Assembly: GCF_000006565.2 (NCBI RefSeq)
Contig: NC_031471.1
Coordinates: 2,390,441-2,454,440, forward strand
Length of the DNA: 64,000 nt
Direction of reading: 5' to 3'
Source: Toxoplasma gondii ME49
Lineage: Eukaryota; Apicomplexa; Conoidasida; Eucoccidiorida; Sarcocystidae
The notes under the pieces were generated by a model that ran no database searches, had not been told where the DNA came from, and saw only the letters and a list, made by a program, of their open reading frames with translations. The position numbers and the translations under genes were made by a program. Shown here one piece after another: positions 1-11,344 of the stretch. Each line of letters starts with the position of its first letter. The stretch's first letter is position 1.

Positions 1-173
1 GAGGACGAGACAGGCGCTCGACGCAGAGAAGGAAACGGAGGGAGAGGACGGAAGCGGGAGAGACGGAAGCCGAGAGGAGAGAACGGGGGAAGACAGGGAG
101 ACGAAAAAGAAGTGAACCGCCGCTGTTTCTCACCTCGCGCGCTGCTGCGGTTCTGCATGTTTCTCCTCTCCAG
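1..173 (+). other. Intron of the DNAJC21-like gene (5' side open)
   Basis: Purine-rich sequence followed by a pyrimidine-rich stretch (ctcctctccag) ending in the acceptor at 173. No coding sequence of the J domain is visible, so this is read as the 3' end of an intron whose upstream exon lies outside the window. Confidence 0.6.
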
Positions 174-2422
174 GTGGCGGCGATTCCTGAGTTGGGCTCC
201 TCGACTTCACCCTGGACAGAGGTTGCGGCGTTCTACTCCTTCTGGTCGAGCTTCGCTTCTCTGAAGTCGTTCGCTTTTGCAGACAGCTGGAAAATTTCAC
301 CGCAGGACTCGCGCGCCGAGCGCCGGTGGCTCCAGAAGGAAAACGAGAAGCTCCGACGAGCGAAGAGGAAGCAGTTCAACGACCTCGTCCAGAGACTCGT
401 CGCGGCGGTCAAGAGGCGCGACCCCCGCGTCCTCCAGAGGTCGAAGGAGCTGGTGAGAAAAAGGGAAGGGTAGAAAAACTGGAGGGGAAAACGGAAAAGC
501 AAGAGGAGGCGACTCCCGAGTCCTTCTCTCTAGATCGCGAATCGAGCGATTTTTCTGAAGAGAAAGCTGCGTTGCCTCGTGTCATGCTGCATCCGTACAT
601 AGTTCACTTGCTGGCAGAGCGCCTTCTTTCTGTGGAACGGAGCGTCTACACAGCGCATGCAAAGACCTCGATCGCGGCCGAGACGTACGGACAGAAGATG
701 CTTCGAGTCGCCATGGAGCGACTGCGCGAAAAAAAAGGCTGCTGCGTTCACCATCGGTGTTCGCAGCGAGGAACGCATCGCTGGGGCGCTGCGTTTCCTG
801 TAGAACAAAGTTGTTTCGAGTGATGCTACTGATGGTGGTGAAGAGTTCCAAAGAGACTTTGTTGACAGGAAAAGCAGTAACTGTGTCCTGGGGACCTTGC
901 CGCCAAACGTCGCCCCGCCCACCGCGAGCATGCATGCACATTCGCAGGTGCGTTTCATCGGAGTCCTATGTATCCATACATACATATATATATATATATT
1001 TGTTTATATGTTTGTATGTTTGTATGTGTGTGTGGTATTTGTTTGTCTGAGTGTATCTTTTTGCGCGTTTTCGACTGTGTTTTTTGCACTTAGATTGCGG
1101 AGAAAGTTCGGTGTCGCGAGAGGCAGAGAGAAGAAGAAGCACGGAGGAAGGCGGCTCTTGCGCAGCACAGGCAAGAACACCGAGAGGCGCAGGCAGCGCT
1201 GTGGATTGCCCTCGAGGAAGAAAGGAGGGAACGGAAGCGGCAGGGCTACAGTTTCGCAGCAGACAGCGAAGAAGAAGAAGAGAGCGAAGAAGAAGAAGAG
1301 AGCGAAGAAGACGGAGAAGAAGAAGAGGGAGAAGAAGGAGAAGAAGACGACTTTTTGCAGTGGAGCGGAGAGCGACAGAGAAAGGGGGAAGAAGGGAGGG
1401 TTTGTTCGGAGGCTCCGACGACGAAGACAGCGAAGAAGGAGGGGAACCAAGGTGGGAAGAAGAAACGCAGTTCCGGAAAAGCGGCGACGGTCGTGTACAC
1501 TTGCGAGGCCTGCAGGAAGACATTCAAATCCATGCCTCAGTTCGAGGCTCACGAGAGGTCGGCGAAACATCAACAGAGAGTGAAGCAGCTGCGGCGGCAT
1601 GAGCAGCAGAAGACCGAAAGCGAGGAAGAGTCTCGCGAGGGAATAGCTGGAGGGACGCCAGAACGCGCGCAGAAAAGGGGAGGGAGACGAGCACGCAAGA
1701 AAGGTACACCAGCCAGGACAGCAGACGAAGAAGAAAGCGCGGAAGAAAGAGAGGAAGAAAGAGAGGAAGAAGAGAAAGAAGAAAAGGCCGAAGAAGAAGA
1801 GGAGGAAGAAGAGGAAGGAACGAGGAGAATGTCGGAGACGAGTTCGGATAAGAGGCTTTTTTCGGGATGTGAGAGCGGAGAATCAGAAGATGAAAGCGAC
1901 ATGCTTCTGCGGTTTGCGCAGTCGCGCGACCAGACGTCTCGACGCGACAGCTCCTTTTCCGAAGAAAGTGAAGAAGACAGTGAAGAAGGTGAAGAAGACA
2001 GTGAAGAAGGTGAAGAAGAAAGGGTAGAAGAACGCAGAGCAGAGGCTGTTTCCTCAGAAGAAGAGCAGAGACGGCTCGGCAGGAGGTGCCGGCGAAGGAG
2101 CAAGAAAAAAGAGGCGAAGAAAGGAAATGGATTCCAAGAGGGTGACGAAGAAACCTTCGTCGTCACTGCCTCAGGGCCTTCCTCACGCGCTTCAGCTGCG
2201 GAGAAACAAATGCATGCAAAGAAGCGCGTTTCTCCGGGAGAAGAAGGCAGCGCGAGACGAGCAGAGAAGAAGGCAGAAACCGAGTGGGCCTGTCAAGTTT
2301 GTGGGGAGGCTTTCGACAGCAGAAACAAAATGTTTCAACATATTAAAGCCGAAGGGCATGCTGCTCTCAAGAGCGTCGAGACCGGGCGCAAGGGGAAGAA
2401 GACTCGAGGCCAGCGAAGATGA
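174..2422 (+). CDS. DNAJC21: DNAJC21/Jjj1-like co-chaperone, 3' part (5' exons outside window)
   Basis: Modelled as join(<174..452, 1094..2422), phase 0 across the intron. The first exon encodes the block that follows the J domain in this family: 'FYSFWSSFASLKSFAFAD', then an 'ERRWLQKENEKLRRAKRKQFND' type helix ending in 'KRRDPRV'. The second exon begins with a charged coiled coil (IAEKVRCRERQREEEARRKAALA), then acidic Glu/Asp tracts, and carries two U1-type C2H2 zinc fingers of form C-x2-C-x12-H-x5-H (near 1502-1560 and 2290-2365). Yeast Jjj1 stimulates Hsc70/Ssa to release Arx1 from pre-60S particles in the cytosol, and human DNAJC21 does the same; that role is inferred here. The J domain itself lies left of base 1, so the entry is partial. 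The acceptor is ctctccag|GTGGCGG at 173/174, the donor CTG|GTGAGA at 452/453, and the second acceptor cttag at 1093. Glu-rich low-complexity spacers make it longer than yeast Jjj1 in this part. Confidence 0.88.
453..1093 (+). other. Intron of DNAJC21-like gene, with short TA array
   Basis: GT-AG intron between the zuotin-like block and the coiled-coil/zinc-finger exon. It holds two overlapping TGCATGC motifs near 908-918 and a short (TA)n run at about 982-1000. Stops in frame confirm that it is removed. The open frames seen inside it are chance readings. Confidence 0.75.
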
Positions 2423-2544
2423 TAAACAAGAAAAAGAGGGCATCTACGGACGCATACACGCAGAAACACAGACGTCTCTCATCGCCATGGGATCCCACTG
2501 CCCACCTGGAGCCAATGAAACCTACCACCGATATACATTCACAA

Positions 2545-2568
<24 letters not shown>
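2545..2568. repeat. (TA)n microsatellite, about 12 units
   Basis: Uninterrupted alternating T and A downstream of the DNAJC21 stop, followed by imperfect TTATATA tracts to about 2640. Confidence 0.9.
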
Positions 2569-2575
<7 letters not shown>

Positions 2576-2935
2576 AATGTTTATATATTTTTTTATATAT
2601 TTTATATGTATTTTATATATGCAGATGTTTATATTTTATGTAGATGTGTAGGTATGCACATGCAATATTTGTATGTGCTCTCGTGTGTTTGGAAGTGGAG
2701 TGGATTTTGCATCTGTCCATTTGTGAGAAGAGAAAGACGAGGTGCGAGGGACTCTCTGCTCGTTTCTGTCTGCCCTGCGCGTCGAAAACATCTGTGTGCC
2801 AAAGTCATTTTCACCTGCGACTGCATGCAAGGAATTCGAAACGCGTCGCCTGCAGAAGCCGCAATCTCAGGGCCGCCGTCCTCGAAGGCTTCGCAGCAAA
2901 GAGAAAAAGCTCCTCTACAGCCAGAACCACGTACA

Positions 2936-2993
2936 ACATATACATACATATGTACAAATACATACATATATATGTACAAATACAAATACATAC

Positions 2994-3024
<31 letters not shown>

Positions 3025-3025
3025 G
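2936..3025. repeat. Compound ATAC/TA microsatellite
   Basis: About 90 bp of mixed acatac, atatgtac and (TA)n units between DNAJC21 and the VTT gene. No coding potential. Confidence 0.85.
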
Positions 3026-5437
3026 TATGATTCACCGTACATTCTGTCGCCTCTGTATTTCTAAGTTGATACAATTTACACGTTAGATAGGTCGAAGTAG
3101 AGTGGATGAGGTTCTCTGTCGTCACGAGCCTTTCCTTTTTTTCTTCTGGGATTCTCTCCTCTGCGGTGTTGCCCTTCGCTAGCTCGTTCAGAAGGAAATC
3201 ACTTCCCAGTTTTCCGTCTCTCTCGGTTGTGTGTGTCAGTCTCCGTTCGCCTGGCAGAGAAAGCGATTCTTTCTGTTTTCTTTACGCTGTTACGGTTGCT
3301 GACTCCGCTCGCAAGTTGCAGAACGCATGCACTTTCTTCCGAGACAAAGCACTCCGAGCGAGTGAATGAGGGACTGAGTGTAAAACAGTATCCGAAGACC
3401 TGGAAGGCGTTTCTCCGACTTCGCGCGCACCAAGAAATCGGGAAACATGATTGGGCAAGACGCTGTGGACGTCTCTTTGCCTCCAAAAATGGGCCACTGT
3501 CTGTTGACCTGTCTGTTCAGGTGCAGTGCGTAAATCCTCGTATAAGGTGCAATCGCCAGTTTTCTTCAGTTTGAAATGATTTTTGGAGCTGCGCAATCTC
3601 GTGAAAACTCAGAAAACTTGAGGAAAGAAGATGGTACACTTCTCTGTGTTTCAGGATGCGACGCGTCGGGGAAGAAGCCTCTCTCCGGCTGGTGCAGGTT
3701 GAACAAATTCGCACTCTGGCAATCCTCATGCGTTTCACACAGCTTCTCCTCAGCCTCCCATGGTTCGTATCTTTCGCCGAGCCTGCGCAGCACGAATACT
3801 GATATTTTTACGCGCTCGCAAGCGTCGCGGAGACACAAGGTTGTCTATTGTCTCTAAAAGACCTAAAAGAATGTACGTTTGCTTTTCAAAGTTTCGCGCG
3901 GCGGTCGGTCTGTCTGTGTGTAACGCGAGAGAGTGAGTTCCTTGGTTTAAGACTTTCGCAAGATGCCGTTCATCAGGGGAGGAGGAGACTCGGACTCGAA
4001 GTGTACCGAAGCCGACTGTGGTTTTTGCCCTGGCAGACAGATCCGACAGCCTTGTAGGAGTCAGCATCGCAGTCCGAACTTCTTTTTTCGCCTTGCACGG
4101 TGCAAGTCCTTTTCGCTGCAAAGGTTCGAGAGTCTCATTCCTTGCTGCCAAGCCGCGAAAGAAGCAGGGCCTCTTCATTCAACGGAAAGGTCTCTGACGA
4201 AGCGGTTCGCTCTCGAATCTTGGCCAGAAACTCGTCGGTACCACCGTTTAGTGTGGAGAAAACAGCTCGGAGTTGAACGACGTCGTGGTTTCCCGGTGTG
4301 AACAAAAAAGTTCCACACATTCCATGGCCCCCCCTTTTGCGCACTGGTGCGGCTTTTCGGATCTTGCAAACGACCTCAGCGCGTTTCCCTCTTGACGTAT
4401 CCTGCGTTTGTTCTTTTTCCGCCACAGCAGAACACCGCAAGTGTCGCTTTTCCCTTTTTTTCGCTTTCGACGGAGGCGCTGCCCGAGGCTCCCCGGCAGG
4501 GCCAAGCCGCCATGCCGCTTCCCTCCAGAACTGTGCGCAACGCAGAAAAGTCTTACGGGAGATGGATTTCTGACGACCCGACTCGATTCACCAAGAACTG
4601 CAGAGTTTCACGAGCCAGCAACCACGCAAATCGTCGCCGATTCAATGCCAACATGTAGAGACATGAATGGCTGAATCGCCATTCGGGTGCTGCGAGCTGC
4701 AGCTCAGTTCCTCGTGTAAAGAGGAGGGATTCTCAGCGTTTTCGCGGGTAGCATTTCCAGAAGGCTCATCACGGTCTTCCTCGCAGGTAAAGGAACTCGA
4801 CAGGACTCGCTCGCTTTCTAAAAAGACAAGAAACTCGAAAGACACAGCCCTGTCCGGACAGCGCCTGGGCGTGCTCTCGTATTCCCCTTCCGTTTCCTGA
4901 AGATTTCTCTGACGTCAGCCAACTGCGCGTTTTCGGTGCGACCCTGTTGCGGAGTTCGGATCTTTCGATTCGCGGGAACGCAGACAACGCGGGCAAGAGG
5001 CAGCTCGTGTGCCTTTCACGGAAAAGCCTTTGCTTTTTCCAGCTCTTCCGCGCTTGTCTAACCGCGAACTGTTTGGCGCGCGTCTCGTCGAGGCGCACTG
5101 CGAGCTCGTGCGTGGACGGCGCGTTGTTTTCGAGCGCAGTCGTTGGTCGGAAAGCCTGTCCTGCAGTTCTCGCTTTTTTTTCTGAAATTTTCGCGAGCTC
5201 TCGTTTTTCTCTCGAGGCAGACGCCTTTCCGTCGCGGTTCCGCAGCCGCTTCCGCGGGTGTTCTGTGCAGCTGTTCCGGGCAGTTGTGTAGGAGGCTTTT
5301 CGTCTATTAGCAAGCCGTCCATTTCCACAAGAGTTTTCTGTCCACGCCCCTTGTGAGTCTTTCCAAGTTGCTCTTTCTTTCTTCAAAGAGCTTGTCTTGC
5401 GCGACAAAAAAGAGAATACCCTCGCGACTCGCGCCGT

Positions 5438-5455
5438 CACACACACACACACACA
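5438..5455. repeat. (CA)9 microsatellite
   Basis: Perfect CA dinucleotide run in the presumed 5' leader/promoter of the VTT-domain gene. Confidence 0.85.
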
Positions 5456-6731
5456 ACGAAAGTTTTTCCCCCACCAGGTTGAGCGCGTTTCCTCCGTTCT
5501 TCTGGGAGTTTCTTGAAAGCCGGGTGCCTGAAAACGTTCAGCTCCGCTCTTCTCCTTTCTTTTTTCTCCCCTTTTTTGTTCCTGGCCTCCGGAGTTCGTG
5601 AATTCGTCACAGGAGTCGTGGTTTGGGTTTCCTAGTGTTTATCGCAGTTCGCTTCCTCCGTTTTGGAGAGAGGCTGAAGAGGGCGTTTGAGCGCTTTTGC
5701 TCCAACTCGCTTCATCGCAGACTCGAGGCACCGCCTCCCTACAGGTGTTGTTTCCTGGAAAGCATCCGAGCTGGAACAAGGTCCGTTTTCTCTCTGGGAG
5801 TCGAACGGGGCATCTCTTTCGATTCACCACCGCACATGAAGAATACTCGCAGCGACGGCTCTTTGCGAGTTCCCACAATTTCTTTTCCCCGAGAGTTGAT
5901 AAAATCCCCGGAAGTCTTGCGGCGACCTGCTTCGCGGTTTTTCCAGAGACGCTGCAAGGCGTTGCTTGCCGACCTGCCTCTCGAGACTCGAGGCCTCCCG
6001 CGCGCATTGCGTGGACCTTTCTTTCTGAGTCGCGAAGAACTCTTTCCCTCCATTTTCCTATCGAAAAAAAGCCGCTCTTTGGGGTCGCTCCTTCTCTACT
6101 GGACAGGAGTTCCCCGTCTGCACTCCCAGGTGGCGCGCGTCTTCTTCTCTTCCGTTGAGGCCTCGTTTTTTCCTTTCATCTCGATGTTTTCCGAGTCCGA
6201 ACCTCTCGGAATCCGTAGGGCCTGTCTCTCCCAATCGCAGCGGAAGGACAAAACGACGCTCAGAGGTCGACGCGGTCCGCGCAGAAACTCCGCAGTGCGG
6301 CATTGCCTGTTTCGTCAGGCGGTGCAGGACAGAGTGTCTTCTCTGCATCTCTCCATCTGAGAGGGGAGAGCTTTTTTTCGAGGAGAAAGGCAACTTCGCC
6401 GCCTGTGTCTTGCAGAGGCCTTCTTTTTTTTCTCTCCTCGTGGAGAGTGAGGGAGAGCCTCTTTGCCGAAAAAACTCTTCAGAGGGGTCGTCGATAGACA
6501 CAGAGAGACGAATTCGCTATCGAGAACAGCGCCTGTGGCTTTTTGTGGTCGTCTTCCTCTCCAAGACTGTCTCTGCTTGTGCGTTTTCTCTCTTCGTTCA
6601 CCGCTCTCTGCGCGCATCTCCTTCCTCTCTCTCTCTGTCGTTTCTGGACCTATGGTTCTTGTCTTGTCCTACTCTCGTGGTGCCTCCTTCTTCGTTTCTC
6701 ATCGTCGATTTTCTCTTTTTCTTCCGTGAAA

Positions 6732-8800
6732 ATGGATGACCAGGAAGAGCGCTCGCGAGCGACGCCCGCCTCGCAGGAGACTTCGGTCTCCGAGCCGCCT
6801 GCAACTTCTCCTCCGCGGCTCTCTGGGCGTTTAGCGCCTCTGTCTCCGGACCTCTGCGCGTCTGCCTCGCTCTCCTTTTCTCCTCGCTCTCGGACCTCCT
6901 CTCACGGCGGCTGTTTCGACACCCAGGAGACTTCTAGCGCGAGGTCCTCGCCTTCCCTGGACGCGGAACGCAGCACAAAGCGTTCCTCTTCGTCGCGCTC
7001 GACGCAGGTACCTCTCTCCCCGCAGTCTCGCAAGCGCGAAGAACTGCCGACTCGCTGTACACTCTCCTCCACGCCTCTTCTAGCGAACTTGCCGCCGCTG
7101 GATGCTGCACAAGGTTCCATCGAGCCGCCGAGAGTTCCGTCGCCTTCTTGGCAAGCTCTGCTGGAGGCCCGCGCTCATGCGGGAACGCTGGAGATCTCGG
7201 GGACGCAGCCGCGAGACCAGTTCCTTGTCAACTTCATCTTCGCCGCGAAAATCCTCGCCGCCGTCCTCGCCGCCGTACTCATCGTCTCTGCGTTTACTCA
7301 CCTCGAGGCTGTCGGCGTTCTCGTCAACACTCTCCTCGCCAAGGTACGCTTTCTAGCCTAGTCAGAGCCGAAGGCAGGCGAGGAGCAGAGCGGAGAAAAA
7401 ACAGAAGAAACGCAGAGAGACGAGAAAGGAGGGAGAAGAAGAGAGGAAGAAGGAGAGAAGAGAAAGGAGACGAGATAGGAAGGAAAGGAGGAGAAACGGA
7501 AGACAAGACCCTCAGGTGAGAAGTTGGGAGATTCGACTTGGCGATCGGAAGTGAGGCAGTCTGAAAGAAATTCTTTTTCCAGGCACTCGCAGTTGCGTTG
7601 TTTCGTCAATTTTTCTTCTTTCTCTTCGGCTCTGGAGTGTCTTCCTTTGATGTTTTATTTCGCTGATTCGAATCTTTTCACGGTTTTTCAATTGAATCTC
7701 TCAGGTGCAGGCCTTAGGTCCTTGGAGTCCGTTCGCCTTCGTGCTCATGTACGTCGCTCTCGTCATCTTCATGGTCCCTGCAGAGGCGCTGGTAGGTCTT
7801 GATTTGTCGGAGAGGCTGGAGAGAGAAATGAGGCAAAGGAACCTACGAAAAGAGACGAAAGACTGTGAAACGAAGGGGGAAAGGGCGACCCAAAAGAGAC
7901 AAACGGTGAAGAAACGAACGCAGATTTCTCCGTCAAACATATCGAAAAATCGCGACCGTACCTTTTATATATATATATATATATATATATACTCGCCAGC
8001 CTCTCTGAACAGTTTTGCTTCTGCGCCTCGAGACAGTGGCAGCGTCTGTGCCGTTCGCAGCAACGTTGCTCTCTCCATGTTTAGATCTAGACAAGAACAG
8101 AGGGGTTCATGCAGGTGCAGTGCTGGAGATCTCTGGTTCTAGGATGTAGGTTTTCAATCTCTTTGGATTTCTGCTCTTCGTCTCCTCTCTTTCTCGCTGT
8201 GAAGAACGTCGCAGGAGGCTTCATCTTCTCTCGTATCTACGGCTGCTTCGGTATGCGTTTCCGCGGAGAAAACGTTTCGAGTGATTGTCTCGAGAAAGGC
8301 TCCCGACTTCTTTGCACCGCACCTGCACAGAAGAACTTCCTGTGAACTCGCGAGCAGCCGCCATCTTCTTTTGTCTTTTCGACCAGCGACTTTCTCAAGC
8401 ATGGGGGGGGGGGGGAGAATTCTGTGATATCAAAGGTTCTTCCACGTCGGCTGTGTTCGATGCGAAGCTGCTGGCTCGCTGCGATCGCGCACAACAACAG
8501 CATGCTCTGGCCTCTTTGAAAGAGAACATGTTTGCAGCTGGGGGGACTCAGTACACAGCCGAGAAGCCGCGAATTCGTCTCCTCAGTTTCTCTCTCGAAA
8601 GTCACTCTCTGAATGGCAGGGTTTCCACGGAAAGATGCAGAGACACAGAGAGGCATCTCTCTGTGTTCTCCACCCACTCAGGCTTCTGTGCATCTTTATG
8701 CAACTATACATACATATATATATATATATACATGTAAATGTATGTAGATATGTATGCATAGATGCAGATGCAGGTGTGCATTTATGTGACATTCTCTACA

Positions 8801-8855
<55 letters not shown>

Positions 8856-9269
8856 TTTGTGTTGCGGTGTTACCTTGATCCGTGGAAGGGAATATGATTT
8901 GTTGACAGGGAACGGAATTGTTTTTTCTGTGTTTTCAGTTGGAGTTCCCCTGGCGCTCTGCTGCAGCATGACGTCCTTGACGACCGCAGGAAGCATTTGT
9001 TTTCTCCTTTCTCGACATGTTTGCTCCAAACATGTCGAGAAACTTTTCCGTGGAAGTGACATTTACTACGCCTTTCAACTTGCCGTGGAGGACGGAGGAA
9101 CTTGCTTCGTTGCCCTCATTCGTCTCTCCCCCATTCTCCCTTACTCGGTGAGAGGAGCGGTCAGCGGGGAACAGAAACTGCTGAAAGAAAACGGTTTCAC
9201 TTGCTCGAGAAAGACGCGTATGTCTCCAGCACATACATTTCCAGACACTCACGTATATATATGTATGCG

Positions 9270-9302
<33 letters not shown>

Positions 9303-11344
9303 GTATATATATATATATAGGTAGGTAGATATTTGTATATATTTGTACGTGGGGAACTTCCTTGGTCTTGCATCGATACAAATATCTGTGCATGTTCGCA
9401 TATATTTGCAGGTGCATGTGTGTGTGTCTATCTGTTTAAGGAGGCATTTCGCGCAACTCGACCATTGGCGCATGCAGAGCTCCACGGGTGTATTTACACT
9501 GTTGCATTTGGGGGTGGCGGTTTTCCTCCTTTCTCTTTTTCCGGTTGTCGACATGAACTTTGAACTTGAGTCCATTAGATCTTCTGCCTCTGTAGTGTCG
9601 TGCTGGACTTCACAGTGGGAACCTTTTTTCGCTGCTCTCTTGGATTTTCCTGTGTTTCTTTCTTCGAATGATGACTCGCGAATAAGATCATTTTCTGTGT
9701 CTCGCAGATTACGAGCTACCTCTTTGGCCTCACGTCTCTCCGGCTGTCTCAGCTGGTAGTAGGCTCTTTCTCCAGTGTTCCACGTAAGGAGAGCAGGCAG
9801 GTTTCTTTCAAGCGGTAGGGTGGCCAAGTCCTCGAACTGTTTGAGAGAAGCGCTTTGCTAAATTCGTTTTTTCCAGCCAAAAGTTCACTCGGATATCTGC
9901 AGAAGATACAAATACCACAAGAGTTTACTCTTCCGCTCGGGAGCGGTTCTTTGAATTCCGTGAGCGCATGGATGAACGCGGTGATCACCGTTCCTCGGCC
10001 TGTTCTTTTTCGTTTCTCTCTGTGCTCTTTGCTTGCCGTGCGCCGTCCTTCTCTCTCCCCTTCCCGGAGCCTTTTTCTCTTCTCTTCTTGAGCGTTTTTT
10101 TCTTGGTTTTCCTCTGTTCCTTCGGCAGTCGTCTTCATCTTCAACTGCGTAGGAGCTGCGCTGCGAGACATCGACAACGTCGACTTCGGTGGGACTCAGA
10201 AGCGCGAAAGAAATAAAAAAAATACAGAAACAAAGGCGAAAAACACGGTGTGGAGAAACGGCAGAACTGAAGGAAGAGCGGAGGAAGGAAGAGAAGAACG
10301 GAGCGAAAAGAAGGTGGAGAAAACTCTAAAAGAAAGAGCTCAAGGGAGGGACATCCGTAGAGACTCGCGAAGAGAACGAGGCAAATGTGAAAAGACCCCG
10401 TGGAACAGAGAGAAGACGATGAGGAGAATGCAGGGAGCTCTGCCATATCTTTCGATTTCCAAAGCGAAAACCACAGCATTCTCAAGCTTCCATGTACTGT
10501 TTTCAAATGCAAATGCATCAGCTATGGGTCTCCACATATATACATAAGTATTCGTGTATTCATGTAAATATATACATATATATATATATATGCATATGTA
10601 TATATGTATATATATATATATATATATATGTGCATAAATATTCATATAAGTAGGTCGGTTTTCCTGCGTCTTTTCTTTGGAGCTTTGTGGTTTGTTTCCG
10701 ACGTTCCTTTCACTTATTTGCATCTTTTGCAGGCCGCCTGCACTTGAGCTGGCAGAAGGCGCTCCTGGGCCTGTTCGGTCTCGCCACGGCAACGGTGAGG
10801 GGGTTCATGGGGAAAGTTGACTTTTCACAGCGAAGGAGAATAGAACCTATGAGACACAAAGAAGGAGCGCATGTTTTCCAGATGTGAGTGGGGATACGTC
10901 GACGCGCAAAGTTCCGCTTACGTGCTCTGCGCTTCGTCCTGGAAACTCGTCTGGTGTAGCGCCGATTCTCTCGCGTATTTCTGCTGGCCTTGGAGTCCCT
11001 CTTTGCTTGAAAAAGGGTGAAAAAGGCGTCGATAAACCTCCTCTCGATGTTTGCCTCGCAAGACTCAGCTTCCGAATGAGCTTTTCGCTTGCTGCGCATT
11101 TTCTCCCGACATGCTGTCCTCGCATTTCAAAAAAGAAGCCTTTTTTCTAGGCTCTCTTCTCTCCTGTGCAGACCTCTGTTTTTGTTCTCTCTCCTTCCTG
11201 ATCTCGCAGACCTCTGTTCTGTACATCACTTCGTTGACTCGGCGGAAGTTGGAGGAGGCGACGGCGACGCTGGCCCAGCGACAGGCAGAACAGGCGCTCT
11301 CAGCAGTCGCCGTAGCTGTCCCCGAGGTCGCAGAGGAGAGCTAA
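6732..11344 (+). CDS. TVP38/TMEM64-family (VTT domain) membrane protein
   Basis: Eight exons: 6732..7343, 7705..7791, 8205..8250, 8939..9147, 9708..9783, 10129..10188, 10733..10794, 11210..11344. All junctions keep phase and give 428 residues. The ATG at 6732 has the context GAAAATGG. Residues 1-155 are a Ser/Pro-rich cytosolic tail; a long membrane segment follows (FIFAAKILAAVLAAVLIVSA). The VTT core reads FVLMYVALVIFMVPAEAL, then AGGFIFSRIYG, FLLSRHVCSKHV, the signature LIRLSPILPYS, and YLFGLTSLRLSQ. VTT proteins (yeast Tvp38, TMEM41B, VMP1, bacterial DedA) sit in the ER/Golgi and TMEM41B/VMP1 scramble lipids; a secretory-pathway lipid or trafficking role is inferred. The C-terminus ends in a charged helix (TRRKLEEATATLAQRQ). 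Exon 2 has tandem acceptors (7704 or 7710) that add or drop two residues. Exon 4 contains a perfect hairpin, and four introns carry TA arrays. Confidence 0.88.
7966..7991. repeat. (TA)13 microsatellite in VTT gene intron 2
   Basis: Perfect alternating TA within the intron 7792-8204. Confidence 0.9.
8403..8415 (+). repeat. G13 homopolymer in VTT gene intron 3
   Basis: Thirteen consecutive G in the intron 8251-8938; likely length-variable. Confidence 0.85.
8702..8855. repeat. Two TA arrays plus a GA run in VTT gene intron 3
   Basis: TA-rich arrays at about 8707-8745 and 8797-8840, the second ending in a (GA)n run to 8855. All lie inside the intron upstream of exon 4. Confidence 0.85.
9008..9042. 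other. Perfect 16-bp inverted repeat (3-nt loop) inside VTT exon 4
   Basis: Arm 9008-9023 reads TTTCTCGACATGTTTG. Loop 9024-9026 is CTC. Arm 9027-9042 is the exact reverse complement of the first arm. The hairpin lies wholly within coding sequence for the conserved helix after the first VTT core segment (residues around SRHVCSKHVEKL), so protein constraint and the hairpin coincide. Confidence 0.9.
9251..9330. repeat. TA-rich microsatellite in VTT gene intron 4
   Basis: Interrupted (TA)n with tatg units over about 80 bp, in the intron 9148-9707. Confidence 0.85.
10536..10650. repeat. TA-rich microsatellite in VTT gene intron 6
   Basis: About 115 bp of tatata, tgcata and tatgta units in the intron 10189-10732. 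Confidence 0.85.

Larger units (their letters stand above)
2423..6731. other. Intergenic: DNAJC21 3' UTR, TA arrays, then pyrimidine-rich leader of the VTT gene
   Basis: Bases 2423-3100 are the downstream flank of DNAJC21 and contain TA-rich microsatellites. From about 3100 to 6731 the plus strand becomes strongly pyrimidine-rich (runs such as tttttctctcctc) with few stop codons, which is typical of long 5' leaders in coccidia. A (CA)9 run lies at 5438-5455. Long open frames here (plus 5623-6360, minus 4769-5452) lack a good start context, splice logic or recognisable domains. I therefore read the stretch as promoter and 5' UTR of the gene starting at 6732. Confidence 0.55.

Noticed and set aside
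4080..4160. Possible tRNA T-loop (aaggttcgagagtctc)
   Set aside because: No matching acceptor stem or anticodon arm nearby. I saw no convincing tRNA elsewhere either.
4769..5452. 227-codon minus-strand open frame
   Set aside because: It is the antisense of the same pyrimidine-rich leader, has an Arg/Lys/Ser-biased composition and no recognisable domain or splice signals.
5623..6360. 245-codon plus-strand open frame before the VTT gene
   Set aside because: Starts on TTG, has no domain and lies in a pyrimidine-rich leader where stops are rare. Better read as 5' UTR.
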